Shown one piece after another: positions 15,937 to 25,497 of a stretch of 64,000 nt of DNA. Source of the stretch: Belliella baltica DSM 15883 (lineage in GTDB: Bacteria > Bacteroidota > Bacteroidia > Cytophagales > Cyclobacteriaceae). The DNA lies in assembly GCF_000265405.1 (NCBI RefSeq), contig NC_018010.1, positions 1,488,001 through 1,552,000 of the forward strand, read 5' to 3'. A program made the position numbers and the translations under genes. Positions within the stretch are counted from its first letter, which is position 1. The number at the start of each line of letters is the position of its first letter. Under the pieces are notes generated by a model. That model had not been told where the DNA came from. It worked only from the letters and a program-made list of their open reading frames with translations, and did no database searches.

Positions 15937-16359
15937 ATGAATCAGTTTAAGCCTTTTCATCTTGCTTTCCCAATTAGAGATATTGAAGAAACAAGAAAAT
16001 TTTATGGAGATCTGCTGGGTTGTGAAATTGGACGAAGTACAGAAAAGTGGATTGATTTTAATTTTTTTGGTCATCAGCTTTCTGCTCATGTCAAACCAGA
16101 TGAACTTGCCGCTGCTCACAAGAATGAAGTAGATGGCAAAAATGTCCCAGTGAGGCATTTTGGTGCGATTTTACCCTGGGAAGAATGGCATTCGTTAGCA
16201 GATAAGCTTCATGCTCATGGAATTGAATTTGTAATTGAACCTTATATCCGTTTCAAAGGAGAGGTGGGCGAGCAAGCTACGATGTTCTTTTTAGATCCAT
16301 CAGGAAATGCTTTGGAATTCAAATCTTTTCAAGATCCTAGTCAGATTTTCGCAAAGTAA
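15937..16359 (+). CDS. VOC (glyoxalase/dioxygenase) superfamily protein
   Basis: A 140-residue protein with two beta-alpha-beta-beta-beta modules. The first begins [27 protein letters not shown] with the possible metal-ligand His at about residue 8. The second contains [12 protein letters not shown] and ends [18 protein letters not shown], with a candidate Glu ligand. The position of the ligands suggests a metal-dependent dioxygenase- or lyase-like enzyme with unknown substrate. A weak hairpin follows the gene. Confidence 0.85.
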   Translation: MNQFKPFHLAFPIRDIEETRKFYGDLLGCEIGRSTEKWIDFNFFGHQLSAHVKPDELAAAHKNEVDGKNVPVRHFGAILPWEEWHSLADKLHAHGIEFVIEPYIRFKGEVGEQATMFFLDPSGNALEFKSFQDPSQIFAK

Positions 16360-16382
16360 ATGACTGTGAATTTAGAAGTATT

Positions 16383-16415
16383 AATGGAAAGTGAAATTAC
16401 TTTCCATTTGCTTTT
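16383..16415 (+). terminator. Possible weak terminator after the VOC gene
   Basis: A perfect 10-bp AT-rich stem, AATGGAAAGT (16383-16392) with ACTTTCCATT (16399-16408), followed by TGCTTTT. Confidence 0.45.
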
Positions 16416-16545
16416 AATAAGGTCTTGATCAGTGATATTACTTTTATTTCATAAAAGAGTACAAACCAAATTATAATTTGAAACCATTAATCGATTACTG
16501 TCGCCATTTGTATCTTATTTGATTTTTTTTGGCTGGTATTAGATT

Positions 16546-16553
16546 TAGTTTTG
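16546..16553 (+). promoter_or_regulatory. Putative -7 element for the hydrolase/RND operon
   Basis: TAGTTTTG matches TAnnTTTG, 45 bp before the ATG at 16598. TTTG boxes upstream are at 14 and 24 bp spacing, neither ideal. Its position inside the longer TTG-initiated reading supports the shorter start of the hydrolase. Confidence 0.4.
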
Positions 16554-16597
16554 AAGTAAGTAACTTTATTTGGTTCTTTTGGGTTATTACCATTACT

Positions 16598-17416
16598 ATG
16601 ACGAAAAAAGAAATTCTATACTATAAAACCTACGAACACCCCACAAGTAATGAATGGGTTGTATTTATTCATGGGGCAGGAGGCTCTTCGTCTATATGGT
16701 TCAAGCAAATCCGAGAATTTAAAGAAGATTTTAATCTTTTGCTTATAGATCTTAGAGGTCATGGAAAATCTGCAAATTCTATCAAAAACTTGTGGAATGA
16801 CAAATATACTTTCCCTAATGTCACAAAGGATATTATTGAGGTATTAGACCATCTAAATATTCCTCCAGCTCATATCATGGGGGTTTCATTAGGAACCATT
16901 TTAGCTCGGCAATTGGCGGAGATGGAACCCGCTCGTGTGAAATCTATGATTATGGCCGGAGCAATCACCCAGTTGAATTTTACTTCCAGGATTTTGGTTT
17001 TTCTTGGGAATACTTTCAAAAGTGTACTTCCATACATGTGGTTGTATAGTCTCTTTGCATTTATCATCATGCCGAGAGGTCACCATGCCGAATCGAGAAA
17101 TTTGTTTATTCGTGAGGCTAAGCGATTGTGTCAAAAAGAATTTATTAGATGGTTCAAACTTACCAAAGACATCAATCCACTTCTGAGATATTTCAAAGAA
17201 AAGGATTTGTCTATTCCTACCCTGTATATCATGGGTGAAGAAGATGTGATGTTTTTAGAATCTGTAAAGAATATAGTGAAAGATCACAAACAATCTTTTT
17301 TGAAAGTAATAGAAGCATGTGGCCATGTGGTCAATGTAGAGCAGCCTGAAATATTTAATAAACTATCATTGGACTGGTTAAAAAACCAAAATAATTCTCT
17401 TCAAAATTCCCTGTAG
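16598..17416 (+). CDS. Alpha/beta hydrolase
   Basis: A protein of about 272 residues with the canonical order: oxyanion segment HGAGGSSSIW, DLRGHGKS, nucleophile elbow GVSLGT, an acid-bearing GEEDVMFLES, and catalytic His in ACGHVVNVEQP. These point to a cytoplasmic esterase- or lyase-type hydrolase with unknown substrate. The gene ends 8 nt before the RND adaptor gene, so it is probably the first gene of the efflux operon. The upstream reading begins at TTG and is not favoured. Confidence 0.88.
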   Translation: MTKKEILYYKTYEHPTSNEWVVFIHGAGGSSSIWFKQIREFKEDFNLLLIDLRGHGKSANSIKNLWNDKYTFPNVTKDIIEVLDHLNIPPAHIMGVSLGTILARQLAEMEPARVKSMIMAGAITQLNFTSRILVFLGNTFKSVLPYMWLYSLFAFIIMPRGHHAESRNLFIREAKRLCQKEFIRWFKLTKDINPLLRYFKEKDLSIPTLYIMGEEDVMFLESVKNIVKDHKQSFLKVIEACGHVVNVEQPEIFNKLSLDWLKNQNNSLQNSL

Positions 17417-17424
17417 CACTTGTA

Positions 17425-18507
17425 ATGAAAAAACAAACAAAAACGATTCTTGGCGTAGTCATCATTTTGGTTGTCGCCATTATTTTTATCTATCCTAGAC
17501 TTGGACAATACATCAGTAAAGACGACTCTCCTGCAAGTTCAGCAGGAGCTTCTGGTCAGAATAGCGAAATTCCTGTAAATGTTGTAGAAATTCGCCCTGA
17601 GCGTCTTGAGAACAATTTGAACATCACAGGGACTGTGATTCCTAATGAAACTGTAAATCTAAGATCAGAGATTTCTGGTTTAGTAGAAAGAATTTCTTTT
17701 AAAGAAGGAGAATTTGTAAAAAAAGGTACGCCCTTACTTTACCTCAATGATGATGAGCTTGAAGCACAATATCAAAGATTAGACTACACCAAAAAGCTTT
17801 ATGAAAGTCAAGAAAACAGGCAAAAACAACTTTTGGCTAGGGAGGCGATTAGTCAAGAAGAATATGACATTTCATTAAATCAATTCAATACCAATTTGGC
17901 TGATTTGAGATTGGTCGAAGCTCAATTAAGCAAAACGGTTATCAGAGCACCTTTTGATGGAGTCTTAGGATTAAGACAAATATCAGAAGGGTCTGTAATA
18001 GGAACTTCAGATGTAATTGCAAGTATTGTTAATATAGATCCTATCAAAATTGAATTTTCTATTCCTGAGCGGTATGCAGGTGAAGTGAAAATCGGCTCCA
18101 AAATAGCGTTCTCAAATGATGGAGGAGGCCTAGATGGTGTAGGAACAGTTTACGCTTACGAACCTACAATTGATGCTGCAACAAGAACTTTAAAGTTAAG
18201 AGCGGAAAGCCCAAATAGAGATAGAAGATTCTTGCCAGGTATGTTTATTAGAATTAAATACACTTTGGACGTAGAAGAGAATGCATTGTTAGTTCCTGCT
18301 CAATCAGTTATTCCTGAACTGAGTGGATATAAAGTATATGTAGTAGATAAGGAAAATAAGGCTGAGGAAAGAATCGTAACTATCGGAACCAGAACAGATA
18401 AAGAAGTACAAATCTTGGATGGTTTGGAAAAGGGAGACTTGGTACTCACTACAGGTATTTTGCAAGTTAGAGTAGGTTCACCTTTGAACCCAACTAAAAT
18501 AAATTAA
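17425..18507 (+). CDS. RND efflux periplasmic adaptor (membrane fusion protein)
   Basis: A 360-residue HlyD/AcrA-family adaptor with one N-terminal hydrophobic anchor (about 8-26). It has a barrel-sandwich domain (GTVIPNETVNLRSEISGLVERI...KEGEFVKKGTPLL), a short alpha-hairpin (QLLAREAISQEEYD), the returning lipoyl half (VIRAPFDGVLGLRQISEGSVI), and a beta-barrel plus membrane-proximal domain ending ILQVRVGSPL. It links the pump to the TolC channel across the periplasm. The next gene begins 2 nt after its stop. Confidence 0.93.
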   Translation: MKKQTKTILGVVIILVVAIIFIYPRLGQYISKDDSPASSAGASGQNSEIPVNVVEIRPERLENNLNITGTVIPNETVNLRSEISGLVERISFKEGEFVKKGTPLLYLNDDELEAQYQRLDYTKKLYESQENRQKQLLAREAISQEEYDISLNQFNTNLADLRLVEAQLSKTVIRAPFDGVLGLRQISEGSVIGTSDVIASIVNIDPIKIEFSIPERYAGEVKIGSKIAFSNDGGGLDGVGTVYAYEPTIDAATRTLKLRAESPNRDRRFLPGMFIRIKYTLDVEENALLVPAQSVIPELSGYKVYVVDKENKAEERIVTIGTRTDKEVQILDGLEKGDLVLTTGILQVRVGSPLNPTKIN

Positions 18508-18509
18508 TC

Positions 18510-21500
18510 ATGGCGAGTTTATCTACCATTAGTATTCGAAGGCCTGTATTGGCTATAGTAATGTCACTAACGATCACGCTGTTCGGGATTATTGGTATCA
18601 GTTTTTTAGGTGTAAGAGAATTTCCAAGTGTGGATCCTCCTATTATCAATGTAAGAACTACCTACGTTGGAGCTAATGCGGATGTTATTGAAGCTCAGAT
18701 CACCGAGCCGCTCGAAGAGGCTATCAATGGTATTGCAGGGATCAAATCATTGACATCCACTAGTAATGACGGAACTAGCAATATTACAGTTGAATTTGAT
18801 GTAGGAGCTGATTTAGAAGCTGCTGCAAATGATGTAAGGGATAAAGTATCTGGAGCGCAAAGAAATCTTCCACCTGACACAGAACCTCCGGTAGTTTCAA
18901 AAGCAGATTCTGATTCTCAGCCAATTGTGTTCTTGAATGTTCAGAGTGATAAACGTTCTTTATTGGAGCTATCTGAAATCGCAAATAATATTTTCAAAGA
19001 AAGACTCCAAACTATCCCTGGAGTGAGTACTGTTCAGATTTGGGGAGAAAAGGAATATGCCATTCGACTACGAATGGATCCACTTAGAATGGCCTCTTAT
19101 GGTGTTACTCCATTGGATGTGCTGAACAAGGTTCAGAGCGAAAATGTGGAACTTCCCTCTGGAAGAATTGAAGGATCAACTATTGAATTGTCCGTAAGAA
19201 CAAAAAGTAGATTGAGCTCTCCCCAAGAGTTCAATGATTTGATTATAAAAGAGGATCAAAATAATATCGTTAAGTTTCAAGATATTGGTAAAGCAGAATT
19301 GGCCGCTCTCAATGAGAGGACTGTATTAAAGAGGGATGGGATACCTATGGTAGGTGTAGTTCTAGTTCCTTTACCTGGATCAAACAATATAGAAATTGTA
19401 GATGAATTTAATAAGAGATTAGTCTCTATTAAAAAAGATCTTCCTGAAGATATATTGCTAGATATCGGATTTGACTCTACAAGATTTATTAGATCTTCAA
19501 TAGCAGAAGTTCAAGAGACTATCATTCTTGCTTTTATTCTTGTTGTTACTATTATATTTCTATTCTTAAGAGATTGGAGGACTACATTTATACCTGTTTT
19601 GACTATACCAATTTCTTTGATTGGGGTATTTTTCATTATGTATGTGGCTGATTTCTCTATCAATGTATTGACATTGTTGGGAATAGTATTATCTATTGGT
19701 CTAGTGGTAGATGATGCTATTGTGGTATTAGAAAATATCTATACAAGAATAGAAAAGGGAGAAAATCCCGATACGGCTGCTGAAAAAGGCGCTGAGGAAA
19801 TATTCTTTGCTGTAATCGCCACTACAGTTGCTTTGGCAGCGGTATTTCTACCAGTTATATTTTTGACAGGAACGACAGGAAGACTATTTAGAGAGTTTGG
19901 TGTAGTGGTCGCAGGTGCTGTAATTATTTCATCATTCGTAGCGCTGACGATGACTCCTATGTTGAGTTCTAAATTGTTGAAAAAAAGAGAGAAACAAAAC
20001 TGGTTTTATAATAAAACTGAACCCATTTTTTTATGGCTTAATGACAAATATAGTTACGCCTTAGATGGGTTTATGAAAGTAAGATGGGTAGCTTTCTTGG
20101 TGGTGGTTTTCATGGCTTTTGGGATTTATCAACTTTTCCAAGTCATACCTACTGAGCTTTCACCTATAGAAGATAGAGGTGAAATGAGAGTAAATCTTAG
20201 TGGACCAGAAGGAGCTACCTTCGAGTATATGGATAAGGTCATAGATAATATGACTGAGGAGTTTCTAACCGAAATCCCAGATGAAGAAAGAGCGGGGATA
20301 ATTACTGTTACTTCACCTGGATTTGGTACTTCTAGTACAAACTCAGGATTTTTGAGACTGATACTCAAGGATGCTGAAGACAGAGAAAGGTCACAACAGG
20401 AAATCTATGATGAAGTTTCCAAAAGGTTGACAAAATTCACATCAGTCAGAGCATTTGCCACCCAAGCACCATCTATTGGTGATAGAAGAGCAGGTCTTCC
20501 TGTTCAGTATGTGTTGCAGGCACCTACTTTAGAAAAACTAAAGGAGGTCATTCCTGAGTTTATGAATCAAGCAAATCAAAGTAATATTTTCAGCTATGCG
20601 GATATCAATCTTAAATTTACAAAGCCTGAAATTGAGGTAGAAATTGATAGAGAAAAAGCTAGAAATGTAGGAGTATCTGTCCAAGAAATTGCTAGGACAT
20701 TACAATTGTCCTACTCAGGCCAACGATTCGCGTATTTCATCATGAATGGCAAGCAATATCAAGTTGTCGGTGAAATGCAAATAGAGGATAGAAATGAGCC
20801 TATTAATCTAAGAACACTCTATGTAAGAGCTGAAAATGGAAGCCTTGTTCAATTAGATAATCTTGTAAGGATTAGAGAAAAAAGCACCCCACCTCAGCTT
20901 TATAGGTTCAATAGGTTTGTAAGTGCTACAGTTTCAGCAAACCTTGCTCCAGGATTTACTATTGGAGATGGTCTAGAAGAAATGGATAGAATCGCTTCCG
21001 AGGTTCTTGATGAATCATTCAGTACGGATGTTGCAGGACTTTCCAAAGAATATCGCGAAAGTTCCAACAGTTTGATTTTTGCATTCTTATTTGCACTTGT
21101 GTTGATTTATCTGGTACTGTCTGCGCAATTTGAAAGCTTCTTGGATCCACTTACAATTATGTTTACTGTTCCTTTGGCTTTGTTTGGGGCTTTGGCATCT
21201 TTGTGGATCTTTGATTTTACGCTGAATATCTTTAGTCAGATCGGAATCATCATGCTCATAGGTTTGGTGACCAAAAATGGTATTTTGATTGTGGAATTTG
21301 CAAATCAAAGAAAGGCACAAGGAATGTCCATTGATGAGGCAATCATTGGAGCCGCAAGTGCAAGATTCCGACCTATTCTAATGACAAGTTTATCTACTAT
21401 TTTAGGTATCCTTCCTATTGCCTTGGCACTCGGGGCAGGTTCAGAAGGCAGGGTTCCTATGGGCGTTGCAGTTATTGGTGGATTGACATTCGCTACTGTA

Positions 21501-21572
21501 TTGACATTATTTATAATCCCAGCAATTTATACTTTCCTGACCTCCAAGCAGGGAAGATTAGCAAGAGCATAA
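18510..21572 (+). CDS. RND multidrug efflux pump (AcrB/HAE1-type)
   Basis: A 1020-residue inner-membrane proton antiporter with twelve helices and two large periplasmic loops. Proton-relay residues are present: the Asp pair in GLVVDDAIVVLENI (TM4) and the Lys in GLVTKNGILIVEFAN (TM10), so the pump should be active. The N-terminus SIRRPVLAIVMSLTITLFGIIG and the PPIINVRTTY segment are typical of HAE1 pumps. It should export hydrophobic or amphipathic compounds via the adaptor and TolC partner encoded in the same operon. Its stop shares one base with the TolC gene start. Confidence 0.95.
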   Translation: MASLSTISIRRPVLAIVMSLTITLFGIIGISFLGVREFPSVDPPIINVRTTYVGANADVIEAQITEPLEEAINGIAGIKSLTSTSNDGTSNITVEFDVGADLEAAANDVRDKVSGAQRNLPPDTEPPVVSKADSDSQPIVFLNVQSDKRSLLELSEIANNIFKERLQTIPGVSTVQIWGEKEYAIRLRMDPLRMASYGVTPLDVLNKVQSENVELPSGRIEGSTIELSVRTKSRLSSPQEFNDLIIKEDQNNIVKFQDIGKAELAALNERTVLKRDGIPMVGVVLVPLPGSNNIEIVDEFNKRLVSIKKDLPEDILLDIGFDSTRFIRSSIAEVQETIILAFILVVTIIFLFLRDWRTTFIPVLTIPISLIGVFFIMYVADFSINVLTLLGIVLSIGLVVDDAIVVLENIYTRIEKGENPDTAAEKGAEEIFFAVIATTVALAAVFLPVIFLTGTTGRLFREFGVVVAGAVIISSFVALTMTPMLSSKLLKKREKQNWFYNKTEPIFLWLNDKYSYALDGFMKVRWVAFLVVVFMAFGIYQLFQVIPTELSPIEDRGEMRVNLSGPEGATFEYMDKVIDNMTEEFLTEIPDEERAGIITVTSPGFGTSSTNSGFLRLILKDAEDRERSQQEIYDEVSKRLTKFTSVRAFATQAPSIGDRRAGLPVQYVLQAPTLEKLKEVIPEFMNQANQSNIFSYADINLKFTKPEIEVEIDREKARNVGVSVQEIARTLQLSYSGQRFAYFIMNGKQYQVVGEMQIEDRNEPINLRTLYVRAENGSLVQLDNLVRIREKSTPPQLYRFNRFVSATVSANLAPGFTIGDGLEEMDRIASEVLDESFSTDVAGLSKEYRESSNSLIFAFLFALVLIYLVLSAQFESFLDPLTIMFTVPLALFGALASLWIFDFTLNIFSQIGIIMLIGLVTKNGILIVEFANQRKAQGMSIDEAIIGAASARFRPILMTSLSTILGILPIALALGAGSEGRVPMGVAVIGGLTFATVLTLFIIPAIYTFLTSKQGRLARA

Positions 21573-22918
21573 TGAAAAAACTTCTTTTAACAATATTCTT
21601 ATTGTCCCAATATTCAATGATCTTACTCGCACAAGAAGGTGAGATGCTGAATCTTGAAAAAGCGATCATGATTGGTTTGGAGAAAAATTATGGCGTAAAA
21701 ATAGCCGTAAACAATGTTCTTCTAGCTGATTATGATAAGCAAATTGGTTTTGGAACTTCTTTCTTGCCAACAGTAAATGCTGTGTATGCTCATAGTTATA
21801 GTAAAGAGGATGTAGAACAGTTATTTGCAACTTCAAATGAACCGAATCAGATTGTTGGAGCAAGTTCAGATACAGAAAACTTTACTGTTTCTGCCATTTA
21901 TGGTTTCAATCCTGAAGTGGTCATCACCATGAAAAGATTGGGGAAATTAGCTGAAATAAGTGAATTAGATGCGAAAGTAGCTGTAGAGAATTTAGTAGCC
22001 TCTGTATCTTCCTCTTATTATAGATTGGTGCTAGAGCTTCAAAGAAAAAAACTACTTGAAAAAACGCTTGAATTTTCTAAATCAAGACTCGAAATCGCTG
22101 AGGCACGATATGAGTTGGGAGGCGCAGGAAAAAGGGATTTTCTAACTGCTCAAGTAGATTATAATTCTGATTTATCTCTTTCAGTCAATCAAGATCAAGT
22201 GATTCAAACAGCAAGAATAAATTTGAATGAATTGCTGGCTTTGTCACCCAATGATCAATTTGTTGTAAAAGATACAATCGTCATTACAGAAGATTTGAGA
22301 TTGGAAGATTTGATAGAAAATGCGTATCTCAACAATAAGCAGTTTCTGGTAACCCAAAGACAAGAAAATGTAGCTTTTCTTCAACTAAGAGAATTGCAAG
22401 CCCAACGTTTGCCGTCGATAAACCTAAATGGTGCTTATTCTAACAATACACTTAACTCAGACGCTGGAATTCTCTTGCAAAATCAAAGGCAAGGTTTCAA
22501 CTATGGTGCGAATATTACCTTAAATTTATTTAGTGGATTTACATTAAATAAGAGAATACAAAGTGCAAAAGTAGCAAGATACAACTCTGAGTTGGCTTTA
22601 GACCAATATGAAATTCAAATGACTTCAGATGTTCATCGGGCTTATACTGCTTATGAAAATAGCAAGCGGTTATTGGAAATTGAAAGAAAAAATTACGAAG
22701 TTGCTGTTGAAAATACCGACATTGCTTTGGAAAGATTTAGATTAGGGATTGCAAATTACCTGGAGTTTAGAGATGCCCAAGTGAATTTATTAACTGCTGA
22801 AGACAGATTGATCACGTCACTTTTTAATATTAAAGAAAGCGAAATTGAGTTATTGAGGCTTTCAGGAAAAATTTATTTTCAGAATAGTGAAGAGCCACTT
22901 GGATTATTAGATAGATAG
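21572..22918 (+). CDS. TolC-family outer membrane efflux channel
   Basis: A 448-residue protein with a signal peptide ending near LLAQ. It has two structural repeats of the OEP fold; each carries the long coiled-coil helices (SKSRLEIAEARYELGGAGKRD and ERFRLGIANYLEFRDAQ, read in parts). As a trimer it forms the outer-membrane exit duct for the RND pump. Start and stop overlap (TAATG) with the pump gene, indicating coupling. A terminator follows. Confidence 0.93.
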   Translation: MKKLLLTIFLLSQYSMILLAQEGEMLNLEKAIMIGLEKNYGVKIAVNNVLLADYDKQIGFGTSFLPTVNAVYAHSYSKEDVEQLFATSNEPNQIVGASSDTENFTVSAIYGFNPEVVITMKRLGKLAEISELDAKVAVENLVASVSSSYYRLVLELQRKKLLEKTLEFSKSRLEIAEARYELGGAGKRDFLTAQVDYNSDLSLSVNQDQVIQTARINLNELLALSPNDQFVVKDTIVITEDLRLEDLIENAYLNNKQFLVTQRQENVAFLQLRELQAQRLPSINLNGAYSNNTLNSDAGILLQNQRQGFNYGANITLNLFSGFTLNKRIQSAKVARYNSELALDQYEIQMTSDVHRAYTAYENSKRLLEIERKNYEVAVENTDIALERFRLGIANYLEFRDAQVNLLTAEDRLITSLFNIKESEIELLRLSGKIYFQNSEEPLGLLDR

Positions 22919-22946
22919 TCGATATACTTTCATATAATTTACGAGA

Positions 22947-22983
22947 AAGCCTCTTTATATATTATAAAGAGGTTTTCTTTTTA
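22947..22983 (+). terminator. Terminator of the RND operon
   Basis: The stem CCTCTTTATA (22950-22959) pairs with TATAAAGAGG (22963-22972), with a 3-nt loop and the T-rich tail TTTTCTTTTT. Confidence 0.8.
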
Positions 22984-23091
22984 TTTTAATGCTAGGCTGT
23001 ATTTGCTCGTAGAATATTGGTATATTATTTGTTAAATGTGGTGATTGATACCAAGTTATCAAGAAGTGTTCAGGATTTTGAACCGCGATAC

Positions 23092-24489
23092 ATGAAAAAA
23101 ATTATAACAACTTTCATATTTACCCTACTTCTAATCACTTTTGGAGTACAATGTACTTTTTTAGAAAAAAAGAAAGAGGTAGCATTTTGGGAAGAGCCAG
23201 TTACCCTTGACTTAGAGGATATCAAAAAAAGAGGTTATATCAGAGCTGTAGTCGATAATTCTTCAACTAGCTATTATATCTATAGAGGGAGAAGAATGGG
23301 CTATGAATTTGAACTCTTAAGGAATCTTGCTAGTAGCCTAGGTGTACGACTTCATCTGATCATTAAATCTGATATTGAAGAAGCCTTTGTTCTTCTAAAT
23401 AATGGCAAAGCAGACATTGTTGCTATGAATCTGGAAATCTCAAAAGAGCGAAAGAAATATGCAAACTTCAGTATTCCTATAGGTGAGGTAAGTACAGTTT
23501 TGGTGCAAAGAAAGCAAGGAGGCTTGATAACTGACATCAATGAACTGAGAAATCAAACAATCCATATACCTCAAGGTGCGATTTATAAATCACAGCTTCA
23601 AAATATAAGTCAGGATAGCACTTTCAGTTTATCTATTGTCGAAATGCGTGATGGAAGGGAGCAATTGATTACAAAAGTCCTAGAAAATGAAATCAAATAT
23701 ACTGTGGTTGACAAAGACCTTGCTTTGGTTAACTCTACTTATTATGATGATTTGGATGTAAGTTTGGAAATAAGCGAAAAATCTCCAGTAGCTTGGGCAG
23801 TAAGAACTAATGCTCCTGATCTAGAAAAGGAAATTAATTCTTGGATAGCGAAGCGGACTAAATCAGGTTATTTGGCTACTCTTTACGCTAAATATTTTCT
23901 CAATTCCAAAAATAATTATTTTAGAACGAATAGTGCATTTTCTTCCCTTGGGGGAAATAGAATTTCAGTTTATGATGAAATCATCAAAACAGCAGCTGAG
24001 AACTTAGGTTGGGACTGGAGATTACTCGCTTCTTTAGTCTATAAAGAATCGGCATTTAATCCTGAAGCAACTTCTTATGCGGGAGCTACTGGCTTGCTTC
24101 AGTTGATGCCCGTAACTTTAGAAAGGTTTGGAGTGGAGGACGCCAATGACCCTTACCAAAGTTTGATGGGGGGAGTGAATTTTTTGAAGTATTTGGATAA
24201 ATTTTGGAGAGAGAGAATTCCTGAGTCAAATGAGCGAATTAAATTTATATTAGCTTCTTATAATATTGGGCATGGACATGTAGAAGATGCTTGGAAGTTG
24301 ACAATGAAATATGGTAAAAACCCACAATACTGGGAACATGTATCTCATTTCCTAAAATTAAAGACTGATCCGGAATATTATCGTGACCCGATTGTTCGGA
24401 GTGGCTATGCCAAAGGGCATGTAGCGGTCAACTATGTGGAGGATATTTTGATATTATATAATTCTTACCGAGTTTTGGTTGAGCCCTAG
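23092..24489 (+). CDS. MltF-like membrane-bound lytic murein transglycosylase
   Basis: A protein of about 465 residues. A lipoprotein signal with Cys in FGVQC is followed by a type-3 periplasmic solute-binding domain (about 35-270: GYIRAVVDNSSTSYYIYRG, then DIVAMNLEISKERKKYANFS). The C-terminal SLT domain (about 300-440) has the catalytic Glu in LVYKESAFNPEATS, then GLLQLMP and ASYNIGHGHV. MltF cleaves peptidoglycan and is tuned by its binding domain. The ATG at 23092 is preferred, because the longer frame begins at TTG without a signal peptide. Confidence 0.9.
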   Translation: MKKIITTFIFTLLLITFGVQCTFLEKKKEVAFWEEPVTLDLEDIKKRGYIRAVVDNSSTSYYIYRGRRMGYEFELLRNLASSLGVRLHLIIKSDIEEAFVLLNNGKADIVAMNLEISKERKKYANFSIPIGEVSTVLVQRKQGGLITDINELRNQTIHIPQGAIYKSQLQNISQDSTFSLSIVEMRDGREQLITKVLENEIKYTVVDKDLALVNSTYYDDLDVSLEISEKSPVAWAVRTNAPDLEKEINSWIAKRTKSGYLATLYAKYFLNSKNNYFRTNSAFSSLGGNRISVYDEIIKTAAENLGWDWRLLASLVYKESAFNPEATSYAGATGLLQLMPVTLERFGVEDANDPYQSLMGGVNFLKYLDKFWRERIPESNERIKFILASYNIGHGHVEDAWKLTMKYGKNPQYWEHVSHFLKLKTDPEYYRDPIVRSGYAKGHVAVNYVEDILILYNSYRVLVEP

Positions 24490-24519
24490 GGGATCAAGTT
24501 AAAAAAAAAACTATAATAA

Positions 24520-24545
24520 AAGAGCCATCAATTTTGATGGCTCTT
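24520..24545. terminator. Bidirectional terminator between mltF-like and ohr genes
   Basis: A 26-bp perfect palindrome, AAGAGCCATCAA-TT-TTGATGGCTCTT, lies between convergent genes. It has an A-run on its left (T-run for minus transcripts) and a T-rich stretch on its right. Confidence 0.85.
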
Positions 24546-24553
24546 ACTATTTT

Positions 24554-24976
24554 TTAATCTATTGCTTTTACATTCACTTCAATATTTCCCCTTGTGGCTT
24601 TAGAATATGGGCAAACTTCATGCGCTGCTTCTACTAACTTTTGAGCTTCTTCTAAGGATCCAGCTTGTGGAATTTTGCAATGAATATCTACTGCTAATCC
24701 AAAACCACCCGCTTCGGTTTTGCCTAGATGTGCTTTTACTGTAATTTCAGCATCATCCAATTTTACCCCTTTTGCTACTGCGCCTAATGCACCTCCAAAG
24801 CAAGCGGCATATCCTGCAGCAAATAGTTGTTCAGGGTTGGTTTTTCCTCCTTGTCCACCAATTTCCTTCGGCATAGCTACATCAAAATCTAATTGGCCAT
24901 CATCTGTTTTTATATGACCCTTTCTTCCTCCTGTGTTTACTGCTGTTGCTGTGTAATCGATTGTTATTTTTTCCAT
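24554..24976 (-). CDS. ohr: Organic hydroperoxide resistance protein (OsmC/Ohr family)
   Basis: A 140-residue thiol peroxidase that reduces organic and fatty-acid hydroperoxides. Both catalytic cysteines are present: YAACFGGAL near residue 60 and HEVCPYSKATRGN near residue 121. GGRKGHIKTDDG and NPEQLFAAGYAACF are Ohr-type rather than OsmC-type sequences. The gene start overlaps the stop of the upstream MarR-type regulator gene by one base (TAATG), so the two are translated together. Confidence 0.95.
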   Translation of the reverse strand: MEKITIDYTATAVNTGGRKGHIKTDDGQLDFDVAMPKEIGGQGGKTNPEQLFAAGYAACFGGALGAVAKGVKLDDAEITVKAHLGKTEAGGFGLAVDIHCKIPQAGSLEEAQKLVEAAHEVCPYSKATRGNIEVNVKAID

Positions 24977-25422
24977 TATATTGGTTGGTTTAAAGTATGT
25001 ACTAATTTATTTACTTCTGTTGTCAAGTTGATTAACTCTTGGGGTTCCCAGCTATTTAGAGATTCAGCTATTTTTTTTGGAATCTTTTCAGCTTTTGATT
25101 TCAACGACTTTCCCTGAAAAGTCAACTCAATTTCTACTTTTCTTTCATCTTGTTCACTTCTGACTCTTTTGATAAGGTTATTTGCTTCTAACCTTTTTAG
25201 TAAAGGTGTCAAAGTTCCAGAATCAAGAAGTAATTTTTTCCCAATCTCGTTTACAGCCTGCCCATCTTTTTCCCATAGCACTAGCATGACTAGATACTGA
25301 GGGTAGGTTAGTCCCAATTCTTCTAAGGGTTCTCTGTAAGTTTGAATAATTAATCTCGAAGCTGCATAGAGTGGAAAGCAAATTTGATCTTCTAACAAAA
25401 GTGAATTCTGAGTCTCTGACAT
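24976..25422 (-). CDS. ohrR: MarR-family peroxide sensor OhrR
   Basis: A 148-residue winged-helix repressor. With the ATG at 25422 as start, the reactive cysteine in DQICFPLYAASR falls exactly at position 15, as in Bacillus OhrR. The winged helix is TYPQYLVMLVLW...LLLDSGTLTPLLKRLEANNLIKRVRSEQDERK. Oxidation of Cys15 by organic peroxides should release it from DNA and induce ohr. A TTG-initiated longer form would run into the operator, so it is rejected. Confidence 0.93.
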   Translation of the reverse strand: MSETQNSLLLEDQICFPLYAASRLIIQTYREPLEELGLTYPQYLVMLVLWEKDGQAVNEIGKKLLLDSGTLTPLLKRLEANNLIKRVRSEQDERKVEIELTFQGKSLKSKAEKIPKKIAESLNSWEPQELINLTTEVNKLVHTLNQPI

Positions 25423-25431
25423 GGCTTTTTT

Positions 25432-25460
25432 AATTGTAAACAATTGAATTTAATACAATT
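25432..25460. promoter_or_regulatory. Probable OhrR operator
   Basis: AATTGTA (25432-25438) and TACAATT (25454-25460) form an inverted repeat around an inner CAATTG. This is the TACAATT/AATTGTA vocabulary of known OhrR boxes. It lies 10 bp upstream of the ohrR start, which fits autoregulation of ohrR-ohr. Confidence 0.65.
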
Positions 25461-25497
25461 TTCACGAATAAAAAAACTTTATTGAGATTCTTGCATT

